Assembly (NCBI GenBank): GCA_965601955.1 | Contig: OZ271855.1 | Coordinates: 2,976,001-3,040,000, forward strand | Origin: RHLJ01 sp965601955 | GTDB lineage: Bacteria > Bacteroidota > Rhodothermia > Balneolales > Balneolaceae | DNA: 64,000 bases | Direction of reading: 5' to 3' | In this document: piece after piece, positions 1 to 8,056 of the stretch | Position numbering within the stretch: the first letter of the stretch is position 1 | How the letters are laid out: each line of letters starts with the position of its first letter | Translations under genes and position numbers: made by a program | The notes under the pieces: generated by a model | The model's input: only the letters and a program-made list of their open reading frames with translations | Databases searched by the model: none | Told to the model about the DNA's origin: nothing

Positions 1-218
1 TCTTTAAACCTCTTATGATTAACCTGTTCGATACTGGTATCTAAAGCCCTTAAAAGAGGCAGTTTTGCCTTCAACATAACCGCCAGGTTCCGGGTAAACT
101 CGATGACTAGTTTTTCGGGCACTTCTTTTACAAAAGGGAGTTTAATATCCTTTGAAAGAATACCACCAGAACTGGCTCCCTTTTGTTGCTTTGCTATGGT
201 TTTAGGAAGTGCGGCCAT
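1..218 (-). CDS. gspF: GspF/PilC-type inner-membrane platform protein, N-terminal part (cut by window edge)
   Basis: Reading the minus strand from the ATG at 218 gives 72 residues with no stop before the window edge. Residues 35-60 carry the family signature of the first T2SF domain (PEKLVIEFTRNLAVMLKAKL followed by PLLRAL). GspF/PilC is the polytopic inner-membrane protein that couples the ATPase GspE to pseudopilus assembly. It begins 6 bases after the stop of the upstream minor pseudopilin gene, so it belongs to the same operon. The N-terminal 30 residues are a typical cytoplasmic lead. The rest of the protein lies outside the window. Confidence 0.85.
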   Translation of the reverse strand, partial: MAALPKTIAKQQKGASSGGILSKDIKLPFVKEVPEKLVIEFTRNLAVMLKAKLPLLRALDTSIEQVNHKRFK

Positions 219-224
219 GCAGGG

Positions 225-704
225 TCATTTAATTGGGTTCCATAATACAGGTTTTCTTGACGATAGCATATACTCCTGCGATAAGCTCCTTCGGCCTTTA
301 ACCTGGTCAAGCCTCCAAACCAAGACCTGGCTTTGTAGAAGGTTCGGTGGCTCAATATGAAGTGTTAAACTATCCATAGGGTAGATTTCCGGTTTTGAGC
401 CATTTAGAAGCAAGGGACTGCTTCCTATCCAATAAGTCTTATGCGTTTCTAAACCGCCATTTAGAACTACTGTTGTATCCTGTACCTGCACATTGGTAGC
501 TGACAGAACATCTTCGAATACTCTATGTTCTATAGCCGAATAATTGGAGTAAAACTCGGTATTTGTTCTCCATTGTATCATTTGCTGATTAATGAAAAAG
601 AACACAGACCCTGCTACGCCCAGAACAATAGACACAATGGTTATCGAGACCAAAATCTCCACAATGGTATATCCATCTTCTTTTCTAAGATCTTTTAATA
701 CCAT
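225..704 (-). CDS. minor pseudopilin / prepilin-like protein (GspJ/PilW position)
   Basis: A 159-residue protein with a class III prepilin signal: short basic leader, then the cleavage site in EDG|YTIVEILVS, with Glu at +5 and a hydrophobic helix of about 20 residues. The rest is a small globular domain without recognisable motifs. The length and its place just before gspF suggest a GspJ- or PilW-like minor pseudopilin at the tip of the pseudopilus, processed by the prepilin peptidase at 2401-3030. The start overlaps the upstream gene's stop by 10 bases, suggesting translational coupling. Assignment to J rather than H or K is inference from order and size. Confidence 0.75.
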   Translation of the reverse strand: MVLKDLRKEDGYTIVEILVSITIVSIVLGVAGSVFFFINQQMIQWRTNTEFYSNYSAIEHRVFEDVLSATNVQVQDTTVVLNGGLETHKTYWIGSSPLLLNGSKPEIYPMDSLTLHIEPPNLLQSQVLVWRLDQVKGRRSLSQEYMLSSRKPVLWNPIK

Positions 705-1051
705 AACCGGGCCGTGTGAAGGGTTACTTTGGGAGTGCTAGCAGTGTCCCGCTTGAAGACTTCAATTTTGATTTCATACAAATCCTGGTTTCGACTCACT
801 TCCTGCTTAATCCACCAGTTATCTTCTAAGAGAACAACCTTAGAGGAATCGTTCTCGGAAGCTAGCACCTGCTCCATGGTATTCCGGGCAAGATTATGAG
901 CAATAATCTTATCCTTTGAAAGCGTATTGTTTCCGATGGTAGTGAGAAACATCGCCGAAGGGACCAGCACCGCCAACAAAATCGACATAGCGATTAATGA
1001 CTCTACCAGGGTATAGCCATCTTCACTTTTTATTTGCTTATTCCACCACAT
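695..1051 (-). CDS. minor pseudopilin / prepilin-like protein (GspI/PilV-like)
   Basis: I chose the ATG at 1051 (protein MWWNKQIKSEDGYTLVESL...) because it gives a short basic leader before the prepilin cleavage site EDG|YTLVESLIA. An upstream start in the same frame (to 1141) would overlap the previous gene by about 100 bases and put a second hydrophobic stretch before the leader. The mature protein is about 108 residues with a hydrophobic N-terminal helix, and NLARNTMEQVLA just after the helix is typical of GspI/PilV minor pilins. It overlaps its upstream neighbour's end by 14 bases and its downstream neighbour's start by 10. Confidence 0.75.
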   Translation of the reverse strand: MWWNKQIKSEDGYTLVESLIAMSILLAVLVPSAMFLTTIGNNTLSKDKIIAHNLARNTMEQVLASENDSSKVVLLEDNWWIKQEVSRNQDLYEIKIEVFKRDTASTPKVTLHTARLWY

Positions 1052-2399
1052 TCCAATCCAATATTGAATAGTTAGTGGTATCGGAAAGACCAATAGGCAG
1101 TACAAAGTCATCAGGGCGCTGTGTAACATCAATAGTCGCATCCTTTAACCAGTTGATATAGCTTGTGGGAGATTCGTAGAAATAGAATTGATTGGTAAGT
1201 ACACTTCCACTTACTGTACCCAGCAATTCTGTTTGCCCTTGCGTATAAACTCCTCCCCTAATTGTTGCCTGAGGCCCGACCCTGATTCTCAAACGCTCAC
1301 GATTAAAAGAATTGGGCTGAAAGGGATACATAATCAACCCATCTACCACAGCCTGATCCCTGATATCAATGACTTCCTCCTTACCCCCATTTGAAAACTC
1401 TTTTGAGGAATAAACCAGGCTTGGATATAACAGGTAAGCATTATCTCTTACTGTAGCCTCTCCTTTTGTAAGTACCTGAGCAGTAACTCGCGCTCCTCCT
1501 CCAACCTGTAGCGATTTCCCGGCATAGAAAAGTAGATGAGTTCCTTTAGTGGCTCCTCCCACAAGCAAGGTATCCTCCACAATAAGCTTTGTGTAAGGTG
1601 CAAAAGAGTACGGCCCATTAATGGTGAGATTCCCCTTCACTATAATGAACAATTCCCTTTCGATAGATACCGCCTGGTTGGATTCCCATTCAGTGTTTCC
1701 GTCGAAAAAGAGAGTATCCTGGTTTATATCTGATGGGTTAAGTCCGGCAAAGGAAGTGGCGAACCTGGACAATGATGAATTACTGAATAAGGATTCAAAA
1801 TACTCCTGCTGCAGATTAAAGAGGGCATTATCAAACACAGGCATTCCTCCTTCTTCTTTCAGAGAAGATGTGGGTGCATTTATGGAACCCCGAAAGGGAA
1901 CCCCTTTAAAATCTTCTTCCCTGATCGTTTGATTCGTGGTATAAACATCTCCAGAAACCCTGGTTGTTCCTGTTACCGTGAGAGAAGAAGTGCTATCTCC
2001 CAAAGCTATTGCTGCCTGGGTCAACCCCACGGATTCGTCTCCGATCAACATCCTGATTGTTTTAGATTGATTGGATATAGTGACCTGAGAACGGATATCC
2101 CAGAATCCACCAAAGGGAGTGGCAGTGATAAAAGCTGAAGTGCCTGATGAAAGAGGTACCATAGCCCTGGTGTTATAATCAGGAGTTTCTTCGGCAGTAT
2201 CCAAATAACGAAATACTCCCTCTTCTGCAGCATACCAGGCTTTGGTTTCATTTACCCCCTGTTGTATAAACCTGCCCTGAAGAATGATACCGGAAAACAC
2301 AGACCCAATAAACAGCATGATGATAACGGAGATAACCAGGACTGTTGCTAAGGCAGAGCCTTGTTCGTCATGGAGTATTTTGTTTGCTCTGCTGGTCAT
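1038..2399 (-). CDS. PilX-like prepilin-type protein with large C-terminal domain
   Basis: A 453-residue protein. The N-terminus (DEQGSALATVLVISVIIMLF) resembles PilX/GspK-type minor pilins: Gly before the cleavage point, a long hydrophobic helix and an AAEEG motif after it. It lacks the canonical Glu5 of major pilins, as PilX and GspK often do. The remaining roughly 380 residues are much larger than a normal minor pilin and contain beta-rich stretches with VGGGARVTAQVL and IRGGVYTQG patterns, like a beta-helix or bactofilin-like fold (inferred by eye). It sits between the prepilin peptidase and the small pseudopilins and may be a tip component. Confidence 0.65.
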   Translation of the reverse strand: MTSRANKILHDEQGSALATVLVISVIIMLFIGSVFSGIILQGRFIQQGVNETKAWYAAEEGVFRYLDTAEETPDYNTRAMVPLSSGTSAFITATPFGGFWDIRSQVTISNQSKTIRMLIGDESVGLTQAAIALGDSTSSLTVTGTTRVSGDVYTTNQTIREEDFKGVPFRGSINAPTSSLKEEGGMPVFDNALFNLQQEYFESLFSNSSLSRFATSFAGLNPSDINQDTLFFDGNTEWESNQAVSIERELFIIVKGNLTINGPYSFAPYTKLIVEDTLLVGGATKGTHLLFYAGKSLQVGGGARVTAQVLTKGEATVRDNAYLLYPSLVYSSKEFSNGGKEEVIDIRDQAVVDGLIMYPFQPNSFNRERLRIRVGPQATIRGGVYTQGQTELLGTVSGSVLTNQFYFYESPTSYINWLKDATIDVTQRPDDFVLPIGLSDTTNYSILDWNVVE

Positions 2400-2400
2400 A

Positions 2401-3030
2401 TCAAAACCACCTGCCTAGATCAATAAAAGGAGTAACCAGAAAAGCTATAAACAAGAAAACCGCCATTGGGATATGTGTTTCTCTGGTGATTTTTTTGGTA
2501 AGTAATCCAATTCCGGCTATGAGCCCACCCATGATAATTCCAATGTAAATCACCCATAAAATATCCCAACCGGAATAAAGGGATAATACAGCAATTAGCT
2601 TCACATCACCCCATCCAAATACCTGCTTCGAATAGAATTTTTGAACCAACATATTTAGCAAAGTGAATACGATAAAAAGTACCAATGCGGAAAGCACCAG
2701 GTCTAGTTCAAATTGCAGGTAAAGCTTTGGGATAGCTACTAAGATTAATACAATAAGAAGAGTATTCGGAATAATTTTGTTGTGAAGATCAACCAGGGCT
2801 GTGAAGAAAAACACCAGGATAAAAATAGCATATCCCCAGTCCAATAGACCTTGAGGAGAAAGATAAAGTACTGTTCCAATACAGAAGACCAGGGAGAAAC
2901 CAGAAGCAAGCCACTGCCAGGTTCCAGAGGGTTTACCATCTAAATTTGCTGAAAGATATTCAGGCTTAAATACGCTTAGATAGCTTCCGAATCCTGCAAT
3001 TACTACTGCTATTGAAAGATGGACGATCAC
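2401..3030 (-). CDS. prepilin peptidase, A24 aspartic protease, without N-methyltransferase domain
   Basis: A 209-residue polytopic membrane protein with the two catalytic aspartates of the GspO/PilD/TadV family: Asp81 in LVDLHNKIIPN and Asp142 in the GxGD-type motif FGWGDVKLI. It cuts the leader peptides of the pseudopilins encoded around it. Classical PilD is about 290 residues and has an N-terminal domain with paired cysteines that methylates the new N-terminus. That domain is absent here, so this is the short TadV/FlaK-like form. It lies 2 bases after the GspG-like gene and 1 base before the PilX-like gene in a polycistronic operon. Confidence 0.85.
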   Translation of the reverse strand: MIVHLSIAVVIAGFGSYLSVFKPEYLSANLDGKPSGTWQWLASGFSLVFCIGTVLYLSPQGLLDWGYAIFILVFFFTALVDLHNKIIPNTLLIVLILVAIPKLYLQFELDLVLSALVLFIVFTLLNMLVQKFYSKQVFGWGDVKLIAVLSLYSGWDILWVIYIGIIMGGLIAGIGLLTKKITRETHIPMAVFLFIAFLVTPFIDLGRWF

Positions 3031-3032
3031 CC

Positions 3033-3452
3033 TTAATCCGGGATCACCTGTTCCACATTCCCATCCTGGTCAACCTGCCATTTGTTGAATACTCCATCAT
3101 TGTCAAAATCAATAATGGAAGTGGCAGTAGCTAAATATTCCGCAGGACCGGCACTCTCTATTTCTATTTCGTATCTAGCCCTGCCACCTTCAGTAATCAT
3201 CTTTTCGTGCTCAAAACCAATAGAAGTAAACTCAGTGGAATAGCTATCATGCTCCAGATGATATACGCGCTGTAAAGTATGTAAGAAGGCCAGCTGTGTT
3301 TTGGCTTCTGTGGTCTTCGCTCTTGTAGTAACATTTTGATAGAGCGGCACAGCAATCATGATTAGAATACCGATAATAGCCAGTACAATCAGCAATTCGG
3401 TAAGTGAAAACCCATCTTCTTTTTTTATAACCTGGTTCAATACGTTCTTCAT
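3033..3452 (-). CDS. gspG: major pseudopilin / type IV pilin-like protein (GspG type)
   Basis: A 139-residue protein with a textbook prepilin signal: KKEDG|FSLTELLIVLAIIGIL, with Glu5 and a long hydrophobic helix. After the helix come the usual lysine/threonine-rich turn and an alpha/beta head. A C-terminal DFDNDGVFNKW segment looks like the aspartate-rich calcium loop of GspG major pseudopilins. It probably forms the shaft of the pseudopilus or pilus. The gene follows the PilP-like gene by 7 bases and precedes the peptidase that would process it. GspG is the most likely role, but a true pilin cannot be excluded from sequence alone. Confidence 0.8.
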   Translation of the reverse strand: MKNVLNQVIKKEDGFSLTELLIVLAIIGILIMIAVPLYQNVTTRAKTTEAKTQLAFLHTLQRVYHLEHDSYSTEFTSIGFEHEKMITEGGRARYEIEIESAGPAEYLATATSIIDFDNDGVFNKWQVDQDGNVEQVIPD

Positions 3453-3459
3453 AGCTCTT

Positions 3460-3933
3460 CTAATTGTCGTTTAATTTCAGTGTAAATTTTTTGTCGTTGT
3501 ATTCCAAGAGTACCGAGTCACGAACTACAGCAGTGACTAAAATTCCATCTCTAAAAGTCTCGCCTGATTCAACAAAATAAGATTGACCCCGGTCATCCAG
3601 AATCACTGCTGTTTTGTCGAGTATGCCTGATAATGTAAGTCTTGGCATAGGAATTTCCGGTTCCGGCCTTACTGGTTCAGGTTCTGCGACTACTTCGCGC
3701 TGGGGTGCTACTCCTGAATCTCTGAAAGGATCTCTTCCCGAAGCAGAGTACGTGTATCCCACTTTTTCGGGAACGGTAAGTTCGTCAAGGTTTACGGATT
3801 GCACTTGCTGTACAATCGGGCTTTGCTCGGACGATGCCAATTCTGAAAAATTAACCACATTTACCCCCCATACAGCTACTACCACTGCTCCGAGAAGTAT
3901 TTTTCCAACCATTGTTTCCAGGAATTCTTTCAT
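3460..3933 (-). CDS. PilP/GspC-like periplasmic coupling protein
   Basis: A 157-residue protein with one N-terminal membrane segment (residues about 11-28), a proline/glutamate-rich linker around residues 80-97 (REVVAEPEPVRPEPEIP) and a C-terminal domain of about 60 residues (RLTLSGILDKTAVILDDRGQ...GILVTAVVRDSVLLEYNDK). This is the arrangement of PilP and of the GspC homology region, which links inner-membrane PilN/PilO (or GspL/M) to the secretin. It begins directly after the PilO-like gene. The call is based on architecture and position rather than on strong motifs. Confidence 0.7.
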   Translation of the reverse strand: MKEFLETMVGKILLGAVVVAVWGVNVVNFSELASSEQSPIVQQVQSVNLDELTVPEKVGYTYSASGRDPFRDSGVAPQREVVAEPEPVRPEPEIPMPRLTLSGILDKTAVILDDRGQSYFVESGETFRDGILVTAVVRDSVLLEYNDKKFTLKLNDN

Positions 3934-4473
3934 TTAGCTCCTCAACAAGGTTATGGTTAAGGTGGTAGTACCTTCGAGCATGCCAAAGTTCGAATCCGAT
4001 AAATCAATTTCCAGGTTCCTGGTTTCAATGAGTAATCCTCCCTGCTCTACCTGGTTAATGAACCTGGCAATGCTATGATAACTACCGGTGAAATCCAGGG
4101 CTATTTCCCTTTCAAAATAAGTGCCTTTAATAGCTCCATTCAGGGGCTGCACCCTACTTATTGTTACATTTGCGGTTTGAGCTTCCTCAAAAATTTGCTC
4201 TAACACCACGGAGAAGTCGTCCTCTTGCAGCATATTGACAACCATGGAGTTTAGTCTCTCATCCAGGATTTCCTGCTTTTCATTGAGATCAAGTAACTCA
4301 GTCTGCCAGTTACTCATTAATTCGATCTGCTGGTTCTGAGAACTCAATACAGAGTGCTTTTCATAAGTATCAACAATAAAGGGGAGCACCAAGAAAATGG
4401 TAATCGCTAAAAAGGACAGTAGCGCAAAAACTCCAACGTATTTCCAGGTATGTATGTGCATCTGATCGTTCAT
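3934..4473 (-). CDS. PilO/GspM-like inner-membrane assembly protein
   Basis: A 179-residue protein with one N-terminal transmembrane helix (residues about 13-33), a coiled-coil region (VLSSQNQQIELMSNWQ through EKQEILDERL) and a C-terminal ferredoxin-like domain (TGSYHSIARFINQVEQGGLL). This is the PilO layout. PilO dimerises with PilN and positions PilP below the secretin. The ATG overlaps the stop of the PilM-PilN gene by 4 bases (ATGA), which implies coupled translation and matches the conserved pilMNOPQ order, here with the secretin first. Confidence 0.8.
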   Translation of the reverse strand: MNDQMHIHTWKYVGVFALLSFLAITIFLVLPFIVDTYEKHSVLSSQNQQIELMSNWQTELLDLNEKQEILDERLNSMVVNMLQEDDFSVVLEQIFEEAQTANVTISRVQPLNGAIKGTYFEREIALDFTGSYHSIARFINQVEQGGLLIETRNLEIDLSDSNFGMLEGTTTLTITLLRS

Positions 4474-5921
4474 GACCTCACCAATACCTGAATTTCAAAT
4501 CGAATCTTTGGAGCCAGGACAGGCAAGCCTCTGTTCGCATTATCTCTGTCTTCCTCTTTTTCCGAAACTACCAGGCCAACTCGCTCCACGACTTCCGATC
4601 GTTCGAGCCGCTGTAAAAAACTGGATACCGCTTGTTCAGAACGGGCAAACCCAGCCAGGTTTAACTGAATGAAACTTCCTGATGACTCCGGCTGGGAACT
4701 AAGCCGGGTTAACCATACCTGGTCAGGAATTTGATTGCTTACCAACTCAAAAAGAAAAGCGGAGGATTCTTTTTCCTGCAACATCGTACGGGCCCGGATA
4801 AACTCATCCCTGGTTGTTAATAAGTGCTCTCTTTTTTGAGTTACTTCTTCAATCTTATCTCCAATCTGTCCCATGATCTGATTACTCTCCACCAAACGGT
4901 AATCCAGCACTTTTCCATAGGCATATGTTACAAGAGCAAAGAAAATCAATGGTGCAAATAGCAAAACACTCATCCTTAGCACCTCTTTTTTGTCATTAAT
5001 TAGCACTGCCTGCTTTTGCTCGTGTTCAGAAGCAAAGTTGAAGGAATCCAGGTCAGGGTAGAATGCTTTGATGCTTACCCCTTCAGCTGCGGCATAATGG
5101 GGATGTATACCCTCTTTTCTTTTGGGATGGCTGAACATCTCCAGCGACCTGCTTACCATCCCCGACCACTGATCAAGTTCAGCATTTCGGGCAGGAATAA
5201 ACAATGGAATGGAATCCATAGCCAGATCGGAAGACGCTTCTTCGGTTTTCAAATAGGAATCCGCTTCCTGTATTGCGAGGCTTAACTCTTCCTCTTTAGA
5301 ACCGGAACATTCAAATACACTCTGGATCAGGCCGTGCTGATAGATAGCCAAAAAGGCTTTCTCTCCAGAATGTGAAAGTACTCCTGATAAACTCTCAGTA
5401 AAAGCAGGGTTCATTATTTGAGCATATCCCAGATCGGTAAATCCGCTGGATAGATATTTTGGGAATAGGCTCAGTTCTTCCAGAATTGAGGTGTATTTTC
5501 CACAAACCTGGCCATCCATCACCTGAAAAAGGCATCGTTTCGATTCTTCATCCAGAGAAATAACACGGGACTGAAGCTGAATGGATTTCACATGTTCGTA
5601 CTCCAGGAGGATTTGCTTCTCACGTTCTTGTACCCATCGCTCTGTTTCTTCTTCCTCTTCTGAATAAGGAACTTCTTCCATAGAAAGGCTGACCAAAGCC
5701 TCAGGCACCGAAAGAGCCAGGATAAAGGCATCTGCCTTTATTTGTGGGAGCATTTCTTCAATCGCTCCTTTAAAAGAGACTTCTCCATTATTATGCAGAA
5801 TCTCCCCTCTGGAACTCTCTGATATTCGGCTTCCCAGCTTATCGAGTTCTATCCATCGAATTAATTCGGAAGTAATTTCTATTCCTACAACAGTATGTTC
5901 TAAGAAAGGAAGCTTAAGCAT
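4470..5921 (-). CDS. PilM-PilN fusion (GspL-like) assembly protein
   Basis: A 483-residue protein. The N-terminal half begins with the actin-like PilM signature (VVGIEITSELIRWIEL) and continues as a soluble cytoplasmic domain. After a transmembrane helix at about residues 322-336, the C-terminal part has the coiled coil and ferredoxin-like fold of PilN (IGDKIEEVTQKREHLLT and IPDQVWLTRLSSQPES). In most type IV pilus systems PilM and PilN are separate; in type II secretion GspL combines both, as here. It would recruit the ATPase to the membrane complex. It starts 11 bases after the secretin stop. Confidence 0.75.
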   Translation of the reverse strand: MLKLPFLEHTVVGIEITSELIRWIELDKLGSRISESSRGEILHNNGEVSFKGAIEEMLPQIKADAFILALSVPEALVSLSMEEVPYSEEEEETERWVQEREKQILLEYEHVKSIQLQSRVISLDEESKRCLFQVMDGQVCGKYTSILEELSLFPKYLSSGFTDLGYAQIMNPAFTESLSGVLSHSGEKAFLAIYQHGLIQSVFECSGSKEEELSLAIQEADSYLKTEEASSDLAMDSIPLFIPARNAELDQWSGMVSRSLEMFSHPKRKEGIHPHYAAAEGVSIKAFYPDLDSFNFASEHEQKQAVLINDKKEVLRMSVLLFAPLIFFALVTYAYGKVLDYRLVESNQIMGQIGDKIEEVTQKREHLLTTRDEFIRARTMLQEKESSAFLFELVSNQIPDQVWLTRLSSQPESSGSFIQLNLAGFARSEQAVSSFLQRLERSEVVERVGLVVSEKEEDRDNANRGLPVLAPKIRFEIQVLVRS

Positions 5922-5932
5922 AATAGAACTGC

Positions 5933-7939
5933 TTAATTGTCAATATTCAGGTCTTCTCTCAGCTGATTCCAACGCGCATTGTCGGTACCATCGCCATAAA
6001 AAACATGTGGAGTGATAAAGATAACCAGCTCGGATTTTATCAGGTTGGTACTCTTATTTCGAAAGAGTCTGCCTAATAGAGGGATATCACCCAGCAGGGG
6101 TACCTTATTTACATTTTCTGATTCACTTTCCTGGATTAATCCACCCAAAATGATCGTCTCGCCATCTTTTAGGCGGACTGTGGAATCCAATACCCTGCTA
6201 TTAATGGTTGGCGGAACTTCTGATGAAATAGTCCCTACTGGCGTGTTGAATTCAGGGGTCACTTCTACTGTTACATCTCCGGAAGCACTCACCCATGGTG
6301 TAATTTCCAATCTTACATTCGCCTCAATAGTTTCAAAACGTTCTGACTCCTGGGTAACAATTTGGTTGGGAGATTGAAGCGGAGTGGTTGAAGTAAGCAG
6401 GTAATATTGGGTAGTACCAATTTCAATACTGGCTGTATAGCCATTGATCGTCGAGATTTGCGGACGCGACCTTACGGTAACCAATCCCTCCTGGTCCAGG
6501 GCATTAATCCTGAAAAAGAAATTATCAGGTAACCGGCCGAGGTTTTGGATTCCAAACAGACTTCCGCTTCCAGCAAAAGCATTATTTATATCGGTACCAT
6601 CACCCTGGATACGTAAGCCTCCTGTCTGATCAGAACCCTGACCAAACAGCGCACTAAATGGATTGAAATAACTGCTATCAGGAGCTCCACCTTGTGCTAA
6701 AGACACTCCCAGCTGGTATAAATCCGTTGTGTTTACATCCACTACCAGGGCTTCAATCATAATTTGAGGAGTTGGGAAATCAATTTGCTCGATGAAGTTC
6801 TCCAGCTCAACGATAATATCGTTCGTGCCAATCACCATCAGTCCATTCTGCTCTTTAATTACCTGCACACTGGCACTCTGCTTGATAGCTTCAGGGATAA
6901 TAGGTTCGATTACATCTGCCCGAATATGCTTCAATCGAAGTAGTTTATTGGAGGCAATACCACTGGTATTTTTATCCCCTAAAACATACATCTCTCCTTC
7001 TTTTCTAAAAGTATACTCAGTCCCGCGAAAGATATATGTAAGCGCCTGGTCGATCGTGAGATTACTGGCTTTGGCCGTGATGGTGGCATCAGGCAAACCG
7101 TACGTGATCATATTCACTTCACTTTGATATCCAATTTCCCGAACTATATCGGTGATAGGAGCATTAACCACATCCAGGTTTACCAGGCCATCTTCCATCG
7201 TTACCCAGAAGTTCGAAGTAGCTCCCTGTTCATCAGAAGAGAAGCCAAACCGGTCAATGATATAGACCCCGTCTTTTTCCCGAAGTGAAAAGCCATTATT
7301 GGTGAGCAGCAGGTTCAGCCCGTTTTCAAACTCTACCTGGTTTAGGTAGCCCGAGATCTCCCCTCGTACTCCATTCCGGATAATGATATTCCTTCCGGTT
7401 GCTTCGGTAAGCTCACGGGTAAACCTGGCTAACTCCACATCCACCAAATCTAAGGTAAGAAGGTTTTGATCGTAGCTTATGAGTGGAGCTACCACCACTG
7501 CTTCGGGTTCGGGAGGAGTATATTCCCCAATCCTAAAAACCTGCCCCGTTTGCCTCAACGAGAGATTGTATTCCTGGCATACGAAAATGACTAATTCGAT
7601 CAGGCTCACATTGGATAAACTTACGGTGATTTGTCGATTCACCCGGTTATCTACTATTACATTAAATGGGCTGTATTCCCGGCCAAGGGCGCGTAAAAAG
7701 GTTCGGGCATCAATACCCCCTACATTTATGTTGTCTGTTTGCTGTAGTACTACCTCCGGCAGGTTCTCCAGGTCTATCTGTACCATGTTGGAGTCTATAA
7801 TACCTCTAAGATATTCCAGGTATTGCATGCGCTCTGCTACTGCTGCAGAATCTTCTCTCTCTGAACCTTCCTGGGCAACAATTCCAGAAGGAACCCCAAC
7901 AAGAAGTACAAATAAGATTGTACAAAGTTTAACTCTCAT
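5933..7939 (-). CDS. gspD: secretin (GspD/PilQ), outer-membrane pore
   Basis: A 668-residue protein with a signal peptide ending near VGVPSGIVAQ. Repeated N-domains follow: an STN-like segment around residues 85-135, two further beta-alpha domains to about 330, and an N3-like domain with HIRADVIEPIIPEAI. The secretin domain runs from about residue 385 (PQIMIEALVVDVN) to the C-terminus. It includes VTVRSRPQIST, the conserved VRLKDGETIILGGL motif and VPLLGDIPLLGRLFR. It forms the outer-membrane channel of a type II secretion or type IV pilus machine. It is the first gene of the assembly operon; the neighbour upstream is a fibre-like gene rather than a secretion gene. Confidence 0.92.
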   Translation of the reverse strand: MRVKLCTILFVLLVGVPSGIVAQEGSEREDSAAVAERMQYLEYLRGIIDSNMVQIDLENLPEVVLQQTDNINVGGIDARTFLRALGREYSPFNVIVDNRVNRQITVSLSNVSLIELVIFVCQEYNLSLRQTGQVFRIGEYTPPEPEAVVVAPLISYDQNLLTLDLVDVELARFTRELTEATGRNIIIRNGVRGEISGYLNQVEFENGLNLLLTNNGFSLREKDGVYIIDRFGFSSDEQGATSNFWVTMEDGLVNLDVVNAPITDIVREIGYQSEVNMITYGLPDATITAKASNLTIDQALTYIFRGTEYTFRKEGEMYVLGDKNTSGIASNKLLRLKHIRADVIEPIIPEAIKQSASVQVIKEQNGLMVIGTNDIIVELENFIEQIDFPTPQIMIEALVVDVNTTDLYQLGVSLAQGGAPDSSYFNPFSALFGQGSDQTGGLRIQGDGTDINNAFAGSGSLFGIQNLGRLPDNFFFRINALDQEGLVTVRSRPQISTINGYTASIEIGTTQYYLLTSTTPLQSPNQIVTQESERFETIEANVRLEITPWVSASGDVTVEVTPEFNTPVGTISSEVPPTINSRVLDSTVRLKDGETIILGGLIQESESENVNKVPLLGDIPLLGRLFRNKSTNLIKSELVIFITPHVFYGDGTDNARWNQLREDLNIDN

Positions 7940-8056
7940 ATTTTATAACTAAACAGGATTAATCGAAGGATAGAATACTAAATTTTTGAAGTACTTACCT
8001 ATAGCCCAAACGCTTTTTATTGTTCCTGCTTAGTGTACAGGTAAACATCCATTAAT

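Noticed and set aside
2045..2251. Antisense-looking and out-of-frame frames inside pilus genes
   Set aside because: They are shadows of well-supported genes in other frames.
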